DNA of 64,000 bases. Source: Mycobacterium sp. JS623 (GTDB lineage: Bacteria > Actinomycetota > Actinomycetes > Mycobacteriales > Mycobacteriaceae). Below the pieces are notes generated by a model. The model searched no databases. It saw only the letters and a program-made list of their open reading frames with translations, and was not told where the DNA came from. Of the stretch, positions 1 through 8,874 are shown in pieces. The DNA lies in NCBI RefSeq assembly GCF_000328565.1, contig NC_019966.1:620001-684000 (forward strand). The letters are read 5' to 3'. The position numbers were made by a program, and so were the translations under genes. Position 1 is the stretch's first letter. Each line of letters opens with the position of its first letter.

Positions 1-2
1 CG

Positions 3-272
3 GAGGTCCACCTCGTCACCCTTGGCGTGGAGACCGACGTACTCGGCCAGCAAATCTTTGAGATCACAGACGAGCAACTCGCGGCCGTCATCGCTGCCCA
101 TCCGCGCCCAGACTTCAAGAACCGGATTCAGCGCGCGTTCTACGACGGCATGAGGGATCGGCCGGGTACGACATTCGGCACCATGAACGACGACGTCCTG
201 GCGCACTTTGATCCGGAATTCCAGCGAGAGGACTTCTGCCGCATCATCACGCAATCGGCCTGGCCAGAATGA
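3..272 (+). CDS. C-terminal part of an HD-domain-like protein (partial)
   Basis: The reading frame is open from the left edge, so the gene starts outside the window; the GTG at 27 is internal because coding-like sequence (EVHLVTLG) continues upstream of it. The visible 89 residues end in a charged tail (HFDPEFQREDFCRIITQSAWPE, first part HFDPEFQREDFC). Such tails are familiar from actinobacterial HD-domain phosphohydrolases of the cyanamide-hydratase-like group, but the catalytic HD residues would lie in the missing part, so function is an inference. It is followed by a 196-bp gap before the next gene on the same strand. Confidence 0.5.
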   Translation, partial: EVHLVTLGVETDVLGQQIFEITDEQLAAVIAAHPRPDFKNRIQRAFYDGMRDRPGTTFGTMNDDVLAHFDPEFQREDFCRIITQSAWPE

Positions 273-468
273 CGCCGGAACACCACGTGGGTTGATCCGA
301 CAGCGCGTACAACGCAGGAAGATTCAGCACTATCGCCTATTGTGTGCTGCGAGCGGTCACGATCACCCCAGCGTCGTCGGTGTCGGGATTCTCTTCGCGA
401 TCGGGTCGTGCGGCGGCACGAAGATGTAGTCCGATGGTCCATGCCTCGGACCGAAAGGGTGTCGGCAC

Positions 469-1206
469 GTGAACAGCGCTGCCCTGTTTCTCACGGTGTT
501 TCTCGCGTGTGCGGTTGAGGCGGTTGAGGCGACCACCGTTGTCCTGGCCATCGGTACGGCCAGGGAGTGGCGTTCTGCGCTCACCGGCGTCGTGGCGGGA
601 TTGCTACTTCTTGCCTGCCTCGTCGCCGCGCTGGGTCCGGCCGTCTCGGCAGTGCCGCTAAGTGGGATACGTCTGTTCGTCGGCGGCGTCCTGCTGATCT
701 TTGGGCTGCAGTGGCTTCGAAAGGCCGTGCTGCGTGCGAGTGGTCACAAGGCGCTGCACGACGAAGACGCCGTCTTCCGTGAGGAACTTGCGGCAGCGCA
801 ATCCGCATCGGCCGGGGGACGCGGCCTGGTGTCGGACTGGTATGGCTTCACGGTCGTGTTCAAAAGTGTGGTCCTCGAGGGCCTGGAGGTCGTGTTCATC
901 GCTGTGACGTTCGGCGCCAACGCCCACGACGTACCCGTCGCGGCGGTCGCGGCACTAATCGCCATTCTGGTCGTGGCAGGGGTGGGCATCGTCGTACGCG
1001 CGCCCCTGTCCCGTGTCCCGGAGAACACGATGAAGTTCGTGGTCGGCGTCATGTTGTGCGCCTTCGGCACCTTTTGGGGCGCCGAAGGTGCCGGAGTCAG
1101 CTGGCCGGGATCCGACGTCGCAATTTTGGTGCTCGTCCTGCTGTACGGCTGCGTCGCCCTGCTGCTGGTCGCCGCTCTTCGCGATCGATCGAAGGCATCG
1201 TCGTGA
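469..1206 (+). CDS. COG4280-like integral membrane protein
   Basis: A 245-residue hydrophobic protein with about six membrane segments. The first contains an acidic VEAVEAT motif (residues 16-22) and a second acidic motif VLEGLEVVFI lies near residue 135. Paired acidic motifs of this type occur in uncharacterised COG4280 proteins and recall the ExGD/E motifs of GDT1/UPF0016 cation transporters, so metal-ion transport is possible but unproven. The start is GTG at 469; there is no in-frame ATG near the first membrane segment. Its stop overlaps the start of the next gene by 4 bases (GTGA), indicating translational coupling. Confidence 0.7.
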   Translation: MNSAALFLTVFLACAVEAVEATTVVLAIGTAREWRSALTGVVAGLLLLACLVAALGPAVSAVPLSGIRLFVGGVLLIFGLQWLRKAVLRASGHKALHDEDAVFREELAAAQSASAGGRGLVSDWYGFTVVFKSVVLEGLEVVFIAVTFGANAHDVPVAAVAALIAILVVAGVGIVVRAPLSRVPENTMKFVVGVMLCAFGTFWGAEGAGVSWPGSDVAILVLVLLYGCVALLLVAALRDRSKASS

Positions 1207-1409
1207 TCGCCCGTTTGAAGGGCTTCGCCCGATTCTGGTACGCCTTCTTCGTTGGCGACGATTGGACCGTCGCCGTCGGCGTCATACTCGCCCTCTCCGC
1301 CACCTACGCGCTTTGCCTGGCCGGGGTGAACGCTTGGTGGGTCACCCCCGTCGCGGTAGTGATGCTGCTCGCCGCCAGCGTCCGCAGGGCGGCCCGCTCC
1401 CGCGGTTAG
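1203..1409 (+). CDS. Small two-TM membrane protein coupled to the COG4280-like gene
   Basis: A 68-residue protein starting at GTG 1203, which overlaps the upstream stop codon by 4 bases. It has a short basic amphipathic start (ARLKGFARFWYAFFVGDDW) followed by two hydrophobic segments at about residues 21-38 and 43-58, then a basic tail (RRAARSRG). The same frame is open further upstream, but that stretch lies antiparallel in meaning to the preceding gene and does not look like protein. I do not recognise a family. The coupling suggests that it works with the upstream membrane protein. Confidence 0.6.
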   Translation: MIARLKGFARFWYAFFVGDDWTVAVGVILALSATYALCLAGVNAWWVTPVAVVMLLAASVRRAARSRG

Positions 1410-1534
1410 GGCTACGAGGTGGCCATCGCGACCACCGGTCTGCTGACAACGCCGCGACTATGCGGCCGACAACCTGTGCGTTCACTGTTGGGCCGGATTG
1501 CTCCGCTACCTGCCAGCGGTAGGTGCCATTTCCA

Positions 1535-1580
1535 GCTAGCCGGTAAGCGAGGACGGGTGTTGCCGGTGACGACAAAAGGT
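1535..1580 (+). promoter_or_regulatory. GCTAGC element upstream of the secreted-protein gene at 1630
   Basis: GCTAGC lies at 1535-1540 and continues as CCGGTAAGCG. Downstream are a CCGGTGACGACA block (about 1564) and GCAATTCTGGAATAA (about 1591), which resemble boxes 2 and 3 of the composite element described for the htrA locus but lie about 24 bp closer to box 1. The element reads toward the gene at 1630. Confidence 0.5.
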
Positions 1581-1629
1581 TGCCGCAGAGCAATTCTGGA
1601 ATAAGTCCAGATAAGGACTCCTCGAGAAA

Positions 1630-1932
1630 GTGTTCAGAATGCAAATCAGATTGAAGTACCTCACACCGCTGTTGGCGGCCGGGGCTGCGACAGCAGCGAT
1701 TGCGACCGCACCGGCGGCCCTCGCCGCACCAACGGCCGCGGCCAATCCTGCGCAGGCTCAGGAGAGCTGCCTCGAGTTGAACTCAGGCAGCCAGTGCCAG
1801 TCGCCCGGCAATGCTCAGATCGACGACTCCCCGCTCGGTCCGATATATCCCTACTACGGCGACTACCCGTTCTACGGGGGCTACTACGGCGGTTATCACG
1901 GCGGCTACCACGGTGGAGGCGGGCACCGGTAA
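1630..1932 (+). CDS. Small secreted Gly/Tyr-rich protein
   Basis: A protein of about 100 residues with a clear Sec signal peptide: basic start (MQIRLKYL), hydrophobic Ala-rich core, and a likely cleavage after ALAAP near residue 34. The mature part has two cysteines (ESCLEL and SQCQS) and a C-terminal YGGYYGGYHGGYHGGG repeat tract. Start could be GTG 1630 or ATG 1639; the second matches the start of its relative at 5159-5452. The N-terminal pattern (LTPLLAAGAATAAIA) is shared with that relative, so the two are probably paralogues that have diverged in their tails. Function unknown; a cell-envelope or metal-binding role is possible from the Gly/Tyr/His tail. A GCTAGC element precedes it and a hairpin follows it. 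Confidence 0.75.
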   Translation: MFRMQIRLKYLTPLLAAGAATAAIATAPAALAAPTAAANPAQAQESCLELNSGSQCQSPGNAQIDDSPLGPIYPYYGDYPFYGGYYGGYHGGYHGGGGHR

Positions 1933-1945
1933 CGGTCACAGACGG

Positions 1946-1977
1946 GCCCGCGCCGGTGCCCCCTCGCCGGCGCGGGC
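1946..1977 (+). terminator. GC-rich hairpin after the secreted-protein gene
   Basis: A perfect 11-bp inverted repeat (GCCCGCGCCGG at 1946-1956 and its complement at 1967-1977) with a 10-base loop, starting 14 bases after the stop codon. No T-tract follows, which is common for mycobacterial intrinsic-like terminators. Confidence 0.6.
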
Positions 1978-2222
1978 TCCCCGGCTTTGAGCCTGTGCCG
2001 CCCAATTCACTCATTGGCTGGGCGCATCGACACCGCGGCCAACGCGCGTACTCCGTGGTGGCCGAGACGAAACTCACTATCCCGCAATAACATTGGCCCG
2101 ATTCGCAGCGGCGAGAGCGCTTCTGCGCAGCCCGCCCCGACGCCCTTCGAGACTGGACCGGATCCACTCGTGCCAACCGATGTCGGTGCCGATCCCGCGG
2201 TGCCCTGTTTTCGCGGCATGGA

Positions 2223-4910
2223 TCAGCCGTTCTGAGACGTCTTGTCCCGTCCGCCAAACGAACTGTCGAGGGGCATCGTGATTTGAAGCGACGTCCCATT
2301 TCCGGCTGGGCTCTCAATCCGCATCCGTCCGCCGAGGGCCTCCGCTCGGTCTTTGAGCCCGATAAGTCCTGACCCCTTGGCAAACTCGGCGCCCCCGATT
2401 CCGTCGTCGCGAATCGACAGGTAGAGGGTGTCATCGGAGGATTCTGCGCAGACTTCCACCTGGGAAGCGTGGGAATGCTTGGCCGTGTTGGTCAACGCCT
2501 CGGCCACGATGTAGTAAGCGCCGACTTCGACCGAGTCAGGCAAGTGTCTGTCGATCTTGAGGTCGAGGGAAACGGCGAGTGGGCACCGGCGGGCCAATGT
2601 CTTGAGCGCGGGACCCAGTCCGCCCTTGGAGAGGATCGCGGGATGGATTCCGCGTGAGATCTCTTGCAGGTCTGTTGCGATGTCCGTCAAACCCGAAACA
2701 ACGCGCGATAGTTGGCTTTTGAGGCCATCGAGTTGCGGCGGCACCGACGCTTCTGCGCGGCGCGTTTGCAGTCCGAGCGAGACCAGCCGTTGCTGGGCAC
2801 CGTCGTGTAGGTCGCGTTCCAGGCGGCGGCGGGCGTCGTCTGCGGCCGCGACGATGCGGGCACGTGAGGCGATGAGTTCGGCGCGGGTGGCGGCGTTGGC
2901 GATCGCGGTGGCGACAAGGTCGGCGAAGTCGCCAACGCGTGCCTCGGTGTCCGACGGCATGGGCTCGGACCGCTGCGAGCCAACGATGGCTGCGCCCCAC
3001 ACGCGGCCGTCGACAGTGATCGGGACTCCCACCGCCGACCGGATGCCGAGCTCACGTATGCGAGCGGCATGCGTACCCGCAGCATTGTCGTGACTATCCA
3101 TTCGGGCCGCGTGGCTTGTCTGGAACACCCTCGTTGCGACGTTGTCGCCATCCAACGAAAGGCGTAGGCCGTCGGGCAGCTGCTGCAACCTGTCCCCGTG
3201 ATAGATGGCGAGAGGGACGAATGCATCATCCGCGTCGTACCGAGAAACCGTCGCGTGGCCCACATGCACGCATCGCGCCATTTCTTCGGCGACCGTGCAG
3301 AACACCTCAGAGGGGTTGACCCCACGCGCTACCAGTGTCGCGACCCGTCGCAATGCGGCCTGCTGATCGGCGAGCACACCCAGCTCGTCGCGGCTCACCT
3401 GCAGATCGACGCGTGTTGCGGCGTTGGCGATTGACGTTGCGACAAGGTCGGCGAAGTCGCTGATGCGCGCCTCGGTGTCCGCCGGCAACGGTTCCGGTGC
3501 CGACGAGCCGACCGCCGCCATTCCCCACACATGTCCGTCGACGACGATCGGTACCGCCACCGTGCAACGGAGGCCCATCTCACGAAGGCGTGCGGCGATA
3601 GAGCCCGGAGCGCTTTGTAACTCGGAGTCGTCCAATCGTGCGGGGCGGCGGGTATGCAACACCCTCGTTGCGATGTTGTCGCCTTCCAACAGATGGCGGT
3701 TGCTGGTAACCAGCCTTTTCTTGACCTCGGGCTCAAGGTGGGAGAGGGCGAGGACGACGACTTCGTCGCCTTCGAAGCGGTTGATGGATGCGTTATGCGC
3801 ATGCAGGGACTCCGCCATCTCGTCGGCCACAGCCGCGAATAGGTCCGACGGGCTCGCCCCGCGTGCGACCAGGGTTGCCACCCGCCGCAACCCGGCCTGC
3901 TGTTCAGCGAGCTCCTTTAGCCTGTCGCGGCTTGACTCGGCCGCCCACTGAGCTTCGTGCAATTCATCTTGCTGGCGGCGGCGTTCGGTCACGTCGCGGC
4001 CAACGGCGTAGAAGAGGCCCCGATGCCACACGACGCTCCACTCGAGCCAACGCTGCGTACCGTCCCTGCAGATCACGCGATTCTCGGAGCGCGCGGGCTC
4101 GGCGCTTCCTGGCAGCTGTTCGAGCAACGCACGCACGCCATCTCGATCTTCGGCAACGACCAAATCGAGGATGGGCCGTCCGGCTAACTCGTCGAGTGAA
4201 TAGCCGAGTGTCTGCTTGAAGGCTGGGTTGACCCGGATGACCCTTTCCGGGTCCATGATGCACAGCAGGTCTGGTGACAGGTCGAAGAACCTCTCGCCCA
4301 CCCGAGCCAGCCCCGCGAGTGCGTTGGCGACCAACGCCAGCACAAGGAAGACACCCACCACCACCAAGTTTTCGGGATTGAACGGGGCGAACTGGGTGGT
4401 CGGCCAATTGCGGAAGTAAGCAAAGGCGATGGCGCTGGCGATCGACATCGTCATCGACAAGCCGAATCCCCACACCATCGAAACCACCAGAACGCCCAGC
4501 AGGAAGAGCGTGCCGAAGCGGCCGGTCGTACCAGTAACCACATTGAGGGAACACACGACAAGGGTCTCGACCACGAGGAACAGCGCGGCCACCCCGACGC
4601 CCAGCACAAGGGCCGGAGCTTTGGTGCGGGTCAACAGCGCGAGCACACGCAGGCGCGTGCTGCGCGGGCCAAATCCGGCGTCGGAGCCGGTGCCCGCAAA
4701 AACGCGGCCCGTCGGCCATACCGGGCCAGGTTGCCGTGACTGCTTCGGCGTCACCAGGAACTCACATCGCTCTTCGGCGGACTTCAACCCGTCGCGCAAA
4801 CTCAGCATAGCCGTGCAGACGCGCGCTTCGTGATGCCTACGCAGACAGCGGGAGCCTTCCTCATTTCCCACTGGTTGGAAGGCACAGACTCCAGCTGGCA
4901 GGGGCCTCAT
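2223..4910 (-). CDS. NarL-family sensor histidine kinase with PAS and two GAF domains
   Basis: An 895-residue kinase. Three to four membrane segments lie at about residues 98-200, a PAS domain at 207-315 (LLCIMDPERVIRVNPAF), two GAF domains at about 345-500 and 518-675, a HisKA_3 domain with phospho-acceptor His702 (LERDLHDGAQQR), and a HATPase domain with N box (EALTNTAKHS, 804-813) and G boxes (DDGIGG, GSGLIGL). The domain order resembles DevS/DosT-like kinases, but the membrane and PAS parts differ. The first 90 residues are not domain-like, so the true start may be internal, for example ATG at 4808. No response-regulator gene is adjacent. The GAF and kinase parts are closely similar to the kinase at 5618-7213, indicating duplication. 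The partner is probably one of the regulators at 10.1-11.1 kb (inference). Confidence 0.9.
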   Translation of the reverse strand: MRPLPAGVCAFQPVGNEEGSRCLRRHHEARVCTAMLSLRDGLKSAEERCEFLVTPKQSRQPGPVWPTGRVFAGTGSDAGFGPRSTRLRVLALLTRTKAPALVLGVGVAALFLVVETLVVCSLNVVTGTTGRFGTLFLLGVLVVSMVWGFGLSMTMSIASAIAFAYFRNWPTTQFAPFNPENLVVVGVFLVLALVANALAGLARVGERFFDLSPDLLCIMDPERVIRVNPAFKQTLGYSLDELAGRPILDLVVAEDRDGVRALLEQLPGSAEPARSENRVICRDGTQRWLEWSVVWHRGLFYAVGRDVTERRRQQDELHEAQWAAESSRDRLKELAEQQAGLRRVATLVARGASPSDLFAAVADEMAESLHAHNASINRFEGDEVVVLALSHLEPEVKKRLVTSNRHLLEGDNIATRVLHTRRPARLDDSELQSAPGSIAARLREMGLRCTVAVPIVVDGHVWGMAAVGSSAPEPLPADTEARISDFADLVATSIANAATRVDLQVSRDELGVLADQQAALRRVATLVARGVNPSEVFCTVAEEMARCVHVGHATVSRYDADDAFVPLAIYHGDRLQQLPDGLRLSLDGDNVATRVFQTSHAARMDSHDNAAGTHAARIRELGIRSAVGVPITVDGRVWGAAIVGSQRSEPMPSDTEARVGDFADLVATAIANAATRAELIASRARIVAAADDARRRLERDLHDGAQQRLVSLGLQTRRAEASVPPQLDGLKSQLSRVVSGLTDIATDLQEISRGIHPAILSKGGLGPALKTLARRCPLAVSLDLKIDRHLPDSVEVGAYYIVAEALTNTAKHSHASQVEVCAESSDDTLYLSIRDDGIGGAEFAKGSGLIGLKDRAEALGGRMRIESPAGNGTSLQITMPLDSSFGGRDKTSQNG

Positions 4911-4986
4911 CTGGAGGTCAGCTGTGACGACATTCGTTTGCTACCGCGCGACTATTGACAACAACCGCCTAGTGATAGGGATCACG

Positions 4987-5094
4987 ATGACAATGACGAT
5001 CGCGCTTACCTGCGCAGCGCTCACAGGCTGGACCGTGGAGTGGGCTCAGCGCCGGTGCGAATTGTGGGCGTACATGCGCGACAAGGATCTTTGA
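4987..5094 (+). CDS. Possible 35-residue small protein
   Basis: An ATG ORF with an AGGG motif 7 bases upstream, encoding MTMTIALTCAALTGWTVEW plus a short charged tail. A hydrophobic N-terminal half is followed by WAQRRCELWAYMRDKDL. It lies on the plus strand between two minus-strand genes and is followed 16 bases later by a strong hairpin, which supports a transcribed unit. No family recognised. It could equally be a chance frame. Confidence 0.35.
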   Translation: MTMTIALTCAALTGWTVEWAQRRCELWAYMRDKDL

Positions 5095-5110
5095 GATGAA
5101 CACCGGACCC

Positions 5111-5147
5111 GATGGCGGAAGCGATGTCAAACACCGCTTCCGCCATC
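5111..5147 (+). terminator. Strong hairpin, possibly bidirectional terminator
   Basis: A perfect 13-bp inverted repeat (GATGGCGGAAGCG at 5111-5123 and its complement at 5135-5147) with an 11-base loop, followed on the plus strand by GTCTTTGATC. It ends the small plus-strand ORF at 4987 and also lies 12 bases beyond the stop of the minus-strand secreted-protein gene. Confidence 0.7.
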
Positions 5148-5158
5148 GTCTTTGATCG

Positions 5159-5452
5159 CTACCGGGGCTGGCCCCACGGCCATCCCCACGGGTGCCAGCC
5201 CCAGCCGTAGTGATTGCCGTGGAAACCACCGTCACCGCCACGGAAGCCGCCGCCGTGGAAGCCGCCGCCACCACCGTGGAAGCCGCCACCGTGGAAGCCG
5301 GCGGGGACTATCTCGCTGCTCGTCACCGCTGTGGACGGGGCGCCCACCTGTGCCGCCGCCGGCGCGGCCGCGGCAGTTGGTGCCGCGGCGATAGCCACCG
5401 CAGCAGCGCCCGCCGCCAGTACCGGTGTGATGTGGGTCAGTTTCATTCGCAT
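5159..5452 (-). CDS. Small secreted Gly/His-rich protein
   Basis: A 97-residue protein starting MRMKLTHITP, with a Sec signal peptide (Ala-rich core, cleavage likely after TAAAAPAAA near residue 33) and a mature region made of FHGGG repeats ending in a Trp-rich HYGWGWHPWGWPW segment. The N-terminus resembles the secreted protein at 1630-1932, so they are probable paralogues flanking the sensor kinase gene. His/Gly repeats can bind metal ions, but that is inference. Two start codons (ATG ATG, two codons apart) are available. Confidence 0.7.
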   Translation of the reverse strand: MRMKLTHITPVLAAGAAAVAIAAAPTAAAAPAAAQVGAPSTAVTSSEIVPAGFHGGGFHGGGGGFHGGGFRGGDGGFHGNHYGWGWHPWGWPWGQPR

Positions 5453-5617
5453 TATCTACTCTCTCGTGTGATGGTCGGCCTAGCTGTCATCGGTAAACCG
5501 GCGAATCTGTCTCTTGCACTTCCAGAGTCGCGCTCGTGCAGGGTTTTGTCGTCACCGCTTGCATCCATCGACGCGCTCCCGCTACCCGGAATCAGCCACC
5601 GTCGCAACGTATGACGG

Positions 5618-7213
5618 TCAGGAACCATCGAACGGGATCGTCGCCAGCAGCGACGTGCCGGTCCCGACGACGCTCGAGATCCGCAGCTGTCCCCCAAGCG
5701 CCTCGACTCGGTCGATCAACCCGATGAGTCCGGACCCCTTGTGCGAGTCGGCACCACCGATTCCGTCGTCGGAAATCGACACGCGCAAGTTCGCACCATC
5801 GGCCTGGACGTCGACTGTTACCTCAGAGGCCTGTGCATACTTTGCGGCGTTCGTAAGCCCTTCGGCGACAACGTAATAAGCTGCCACTTCGACAGACTCG
5901 GGCAAGCGCCGGTCGATGCCGAGGTCAAGCTCCACCGGGACGGCAGAGCGGCGGGCCAGCGTCTTGAGCGCTGGGCCCAGTCCGCCCCTCGACAGGATTG
6001 CCGGATGAATACCGCGCGATATCTCTTGGAGATCCTGTGAGACACCGCTCAGCCCCAGGACCATCTCAGAGACCTGCGCCCTCAATGTGAGCGATTCGGA
6101 CGGCAACGACGCCTCAACCGTACGCAGTTGCAGACCCAAGGACACGAGCCGCTGTTGTGCACCATCGTGCAAGTCACGTTCGAATCGGCGCCGGGCGGCG
6201 TCAGACGCCGCGACGATTCTGGCGCGTGAAGCGGTCAGCTCTGTGCGGGCGTCGGCGTTGGCAATCGCGGTCGCGACCAAATCCGCGAAGTCCCCGACGC
6301 GTGCCTCGGTGTCTGCGGGTAGCGGCTCGGGTCGTGACGACCCGACATTGGCCGCGCCCCACAGCCGGCCGTCCACAACGATCGGTACGCCGACGCCTGA
6401 GCGCAAACCGAGCTCGTGGATGTATTGGACATCGGCAGAGTGCGTATGCTCGTGGCTGTCTCGCCGGGCGGCGCTGCCAGTGCGGAATACCAGCGCTGGA
6501 ACGCTTTCGCCGTCGAACGAAAAGCGCTTACCGACCGGAATCCTCTTCTGCACACCGCGGTCGTCGTGGCTCGCGAGCAGAACCGCCCCGCCGTCGGCCT
6601 CAAAGCGGACCAGAGTTGCGTGGGTAACTTCAAGGCACCGGGCCAACTCCTCAGCCACCGCGGAGAACACCTCGTACGGCGGCACTGCACGTGCGACCAG
6701 AGTCGCGATGCGTCGCAAAGCAGCCTGTTGATCGGCAAGCATGCGGATGGCGTCTCGGCTTTCCTCGGCGTCCCGACGGCGCCGATTTGCTTCGGCCGCG
6801 CGTAATCGGGCCTGGCCCGCAAGGACATTGGCCAATAGTGCGATGGGCACGAAGACGACGATCGCTATCGTGTCCGCAGCCGTGATGGGAAAGACGCTCC
6901 CGTCGGCGTCGAGGTGGACGAACGCGTAGACAAGCGCGCTCGCCAACGTCGTCGACACCGCCAGCCTGAATCCCCAGCCGGCCGAAACCACCAGAACTCC
7001 GAGTAAGAAGACAACACCAAAGGGCATCCCCGGAAAGATCCGCTCGAGCAGGTACGCCAGAACTGTCTCCGCAAGGATGAAGGTCGTGGCGACCACGATG
7101 CCGACAGCAAGTGGTCGGGCCGTGGGGCGCACCAGCAGGTCGACCAGGCAGCGGCTCATCGGTGGCTCGCCAGCCGACAAATCAGAACTGTGTACCACGC
7201 GCACCTCTACCAC
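5618..7213 (-). CDS. NarL-family sensor histidine kinase with one GAF domain
   Basis: A 531-residue kinase: membrane segments at about residues 35-133 (DUF4118-like block), a GAF domain at about 165-320, HisKA_3 with His349 (FERDLHDGAQQR), then a HATPase domain with EGLTNAAKYA, DDGIGG and GSGLIGL motifs. The GAF-kinase half is closely similar to the second GAF and kinase of the gene at 2223-4910. Start GTG 7213 leaves only 9 bases after the VIT gene stop, so it is the last gene of a four-gene operon (9848 to 5618); an ATG at 7159 is an alternative. A kinase cotranscribed with a metal transporter and redox enzymes suggests that it senses the stress this operon counters. Confidence 0.9.
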   Translation of the reverse strand: MVEVRVVHSSDLSAGEPPMSRCLVDLLVRPTARPLAVGIVVATTFILAETVLAYLLERIFPGMPFGVVFLLGVLVVSAGWGFRLAVSTTLASALVYAFVHLDADGSVFPITAADTIAIVVFVPIALLANVLAGQARLRAAEANRRRRDAEESRDAIRMLADQQAALRRIATLVARAVPPYEVFSAVAEELARCLEVTHATLVRFEADGGAVLLASHDDRGVQKRIPVGKRFSFDGESVPALVFRTGSAARRDSHEHTHSADVQYIHELGLRSGVGVPIVVDGRLWGAANVGSSRPEPLPADTEARVGDFADLVATAIANADARTELTASRARIVAASDAARRRFERDLHDGAQQRLVSLGLQLRTVEASLPSESLTLRAQVSEMVLGLSGVSQDLQEISRGIHPAILSRGGLGPALKTLARRSAVPVELDLGIDRRLPESVEVAAYYVVAEGLTNAAKYAQASEVTVDVQADGANLRVSISDDGIGGADSHKGSGLIGLIDRVEALGGQLRISSVVGTGTSLLATIPFDGS

Positions 7214-7222
7214 ACGCTTGGA

Positions 7223-7963
7223 TCAAATCGCCGTTCCGACCATCTGGCCGATGCCGTAAGTGACGAACATCGCGAGCGCTCCGCCAAGTACTACCCGCAA
7301 GACCGCCTGCCTCTTTCGGGCGCCGCCCAGGATGGCACTCACCGTCCCCGTCAACACGAGCGCGATCAAGACCGACAGGAAGGCCACGGGGACACGGGCA
7401 CCGACGGGTGGGAGCAGAATCGCGATGAGTGGGACGACGGCGCCCAAGGTGAAGGCGACGGCCGACGACAGCGCTGCCTGCCAGGGTTTGGACAGCTCGT
7501 CAGGATCGATGCCGAGTTCCACCTCGATGTGGGCGGCGAAGGCGTCGTGATCCGTCAGCTCCGTGGCCACCATCCGCGCGGTCTCCGCATTGAGCCCCTT
7601 CGCCGCGTAAAGGCCTGCCAATTCTTCAAGTTCCGCCTCGGGCATCTCGGCTAGCTCTTGACGTTCCTTTTCCAGAAGGGCCCGTTGGGTGTCGCGTTGT
7701 GTGCTCACCGAGACATACTCGCCGAGCGCCATCGAGACCCCGCCAGCGACCAAGCCTGCCAATCCTGCAGTGAAGATCACCGAGCTGCTCGTCGTGGCCG
7801 CGGCTACGCCCACCACAAGACCTGCGGTGGAGACGATTCCGTCGTTGGCCCCGAGCACCCCGGCACGTAGCCAGTTCAGCCGGTTGGTGATGTGCGAGGC
7901 ATGCGGATCAGTCGCGGGATGCGTTGTCTCACTTCGTAATTCAGTTTCACGAGAGAGCGTCAT
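7223..7963 (-). CDS. VIT/CCC1 family iron/manganese transporter
   Basis: A 246-residue membrane protein of the vacuolar-iron-transporter family. Diagnostic motifs are visible: GANDGIVST (residues 39-47), GLVAGGVSMALGEYVSVSTQRD (start near 71, first part GLVAGGVSMALGEY), a central cytoplasmic acidic helix region (EKERQELAEMPEAELEELAGLY region, 98-120), and C-terminal hydrophobic pairs. It probably exports or sequesters Fe2+/Mn2+ across the cytoplasmic membrane. Its start overlaps the stop of the upstream dehydrogenase gene by 4 bases and the kinase gene follows 9 bases downstream. Confidence 0.9.
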   Translation of the reverse strand: MTLSRETELRSETTHPATDPHASHITNRLNWLRAGVLGANDGIVSTAGLVVGVAAATTSSSVIFTAGLAGLVAGGVSMALGEYVSVSTQRDTQRALLEKERQELAEMPEAELEELAGLYAAKGLNAETARMVATELTDHDAFAAHIEVELGIDPDELSKPWQAALSSAVAFTLGAVVPLIAILLPPVGARVPVAFLSVLIALVLTGTVSAILGGARKRQAVLRVVLGGALAMFVTYGIGQMVGTAI

Positions 7964-8874
7964 GACGCAGCGATCGACAGGCGGCTGCCGGGTGTTGACG
8001 CGGTGGTGGCTGCTGCGGTGATGGCGGAGGCGACGTCGTCGCCGCCGTGATCGCCGGCGAGGGCCTGGTGCCAGCGTGGTAGAAGCGCGCTGGTCAGCGG
8101 CAGCTCCACGCCGTGCCGGTGCGCGGCGCTCAGTGCGAGCTCGGCATCCTTGGTCGCATGTCGCAACGGGAAGCCGGGCGCGAACTCGGCATGTACCATC
8201 GCGACGCCCTTTGCAAGGGCGTAATCCGACGCCATCGGCCCGTCGCCAATGGCCTCCAGCACGAGGTGCGGATCGAGGCCGAGTGCTTCGCCGAGCGTGA
8301 GGGTTTCGACCATCCCTTCGACGAGCACCGCCAACCAGTTGTTGAGGGCGAGCTTGAGCCGACTGCCGTCACCAGTGCTCTCGAGCCACAGCGTTTGCCG
8401 CCCCAACACGTCGAAGAGGGGCTGCACTCGGGCTCGAACTGTTGTTGCACCGGAGGCGAGGATGATCAGCTCGCCCTTTTCCGCGGCGCCGGAGCTACCC
8501 GAAACCGGCGCATCGACGAACGTGACGTCATGCCTGTCCGCCATACCCGAGAGTCGGTCGGTCCATTCAGTACCGACCGTGCTCATCTGGATCCAAACCG
8601 CGTCCGCCCCGAGCATGGACAGCGCTCCCGTCGGGCCGGTCATGACCTGTTCGACGGCAGCGCCGTCGGCGAGCATAGTGATCAACACGTCGGCGCCCGC
8701 GGCGGCTTCGCCAGGAGTGGACGTTCGGTGAGCATCGACCCCCACCACGGCGGCCTTGGCTAGCGTGCGGTTCCAAACACGCATGTGAAACCCGGCATGC
8801 AGCAGGTTGCGGGCGATCGGAGCGCCCATTGTCCCGGTGCCGAGTACGGCAACGGTTTTCATCGGTGTGGTCAC
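7960..8874 (-). CDS. NAD(P)-dependent oxidoreductase, 3-hydroxyisobutyrate dehydrogenase family
   Basis: A 304-residue beta-hydroxyacid dehydrogenase. The Rossmann motif VLGTGTMGAPIARNL (residues 10-24) is followed by the family substrate motif DAPVSGSSGAAEKGEL (about 120-135) and the catalytic lysine region SRLKLALNNW (about 170-180). The length is normal for the family. The substrate is not predictable; many mycobacterial members are glyoxylate or succinic-semialdehyde reductase-like. It overlaps both neighbours by 4 bases (ATGA), so it is translationally coupled within the operon aldo/keto reductase, this gene, VIT transporter, kinase. Confidence 0.9.
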   Translation of the reverse strand: MTTPMKTVAVLGTGTMGAPIARNLLHAGFHMRVWNRTLAKAAVVGVDAHRTSTPGEAAAGADVLITMLADGAAVEQVMTGPTGALSMLGADAVWIQMSTVGTEWTDRLSGMADRHDVTFVDAPVSGSSGAAEKGELIILASGATTVRARVQPLFDVLGRQTLWLESTGDGSRLKLALNNWLAVLVEGMVETLTLGEALGLDPHLVLEAIGDGPMASDYALAKGVAMVHAEFAPGFPLRHATKDAELALSAAHRHGVELPLTSALLPRWHQALAGDHGGDDVASAITAAATTASTPGSRLSIAAS

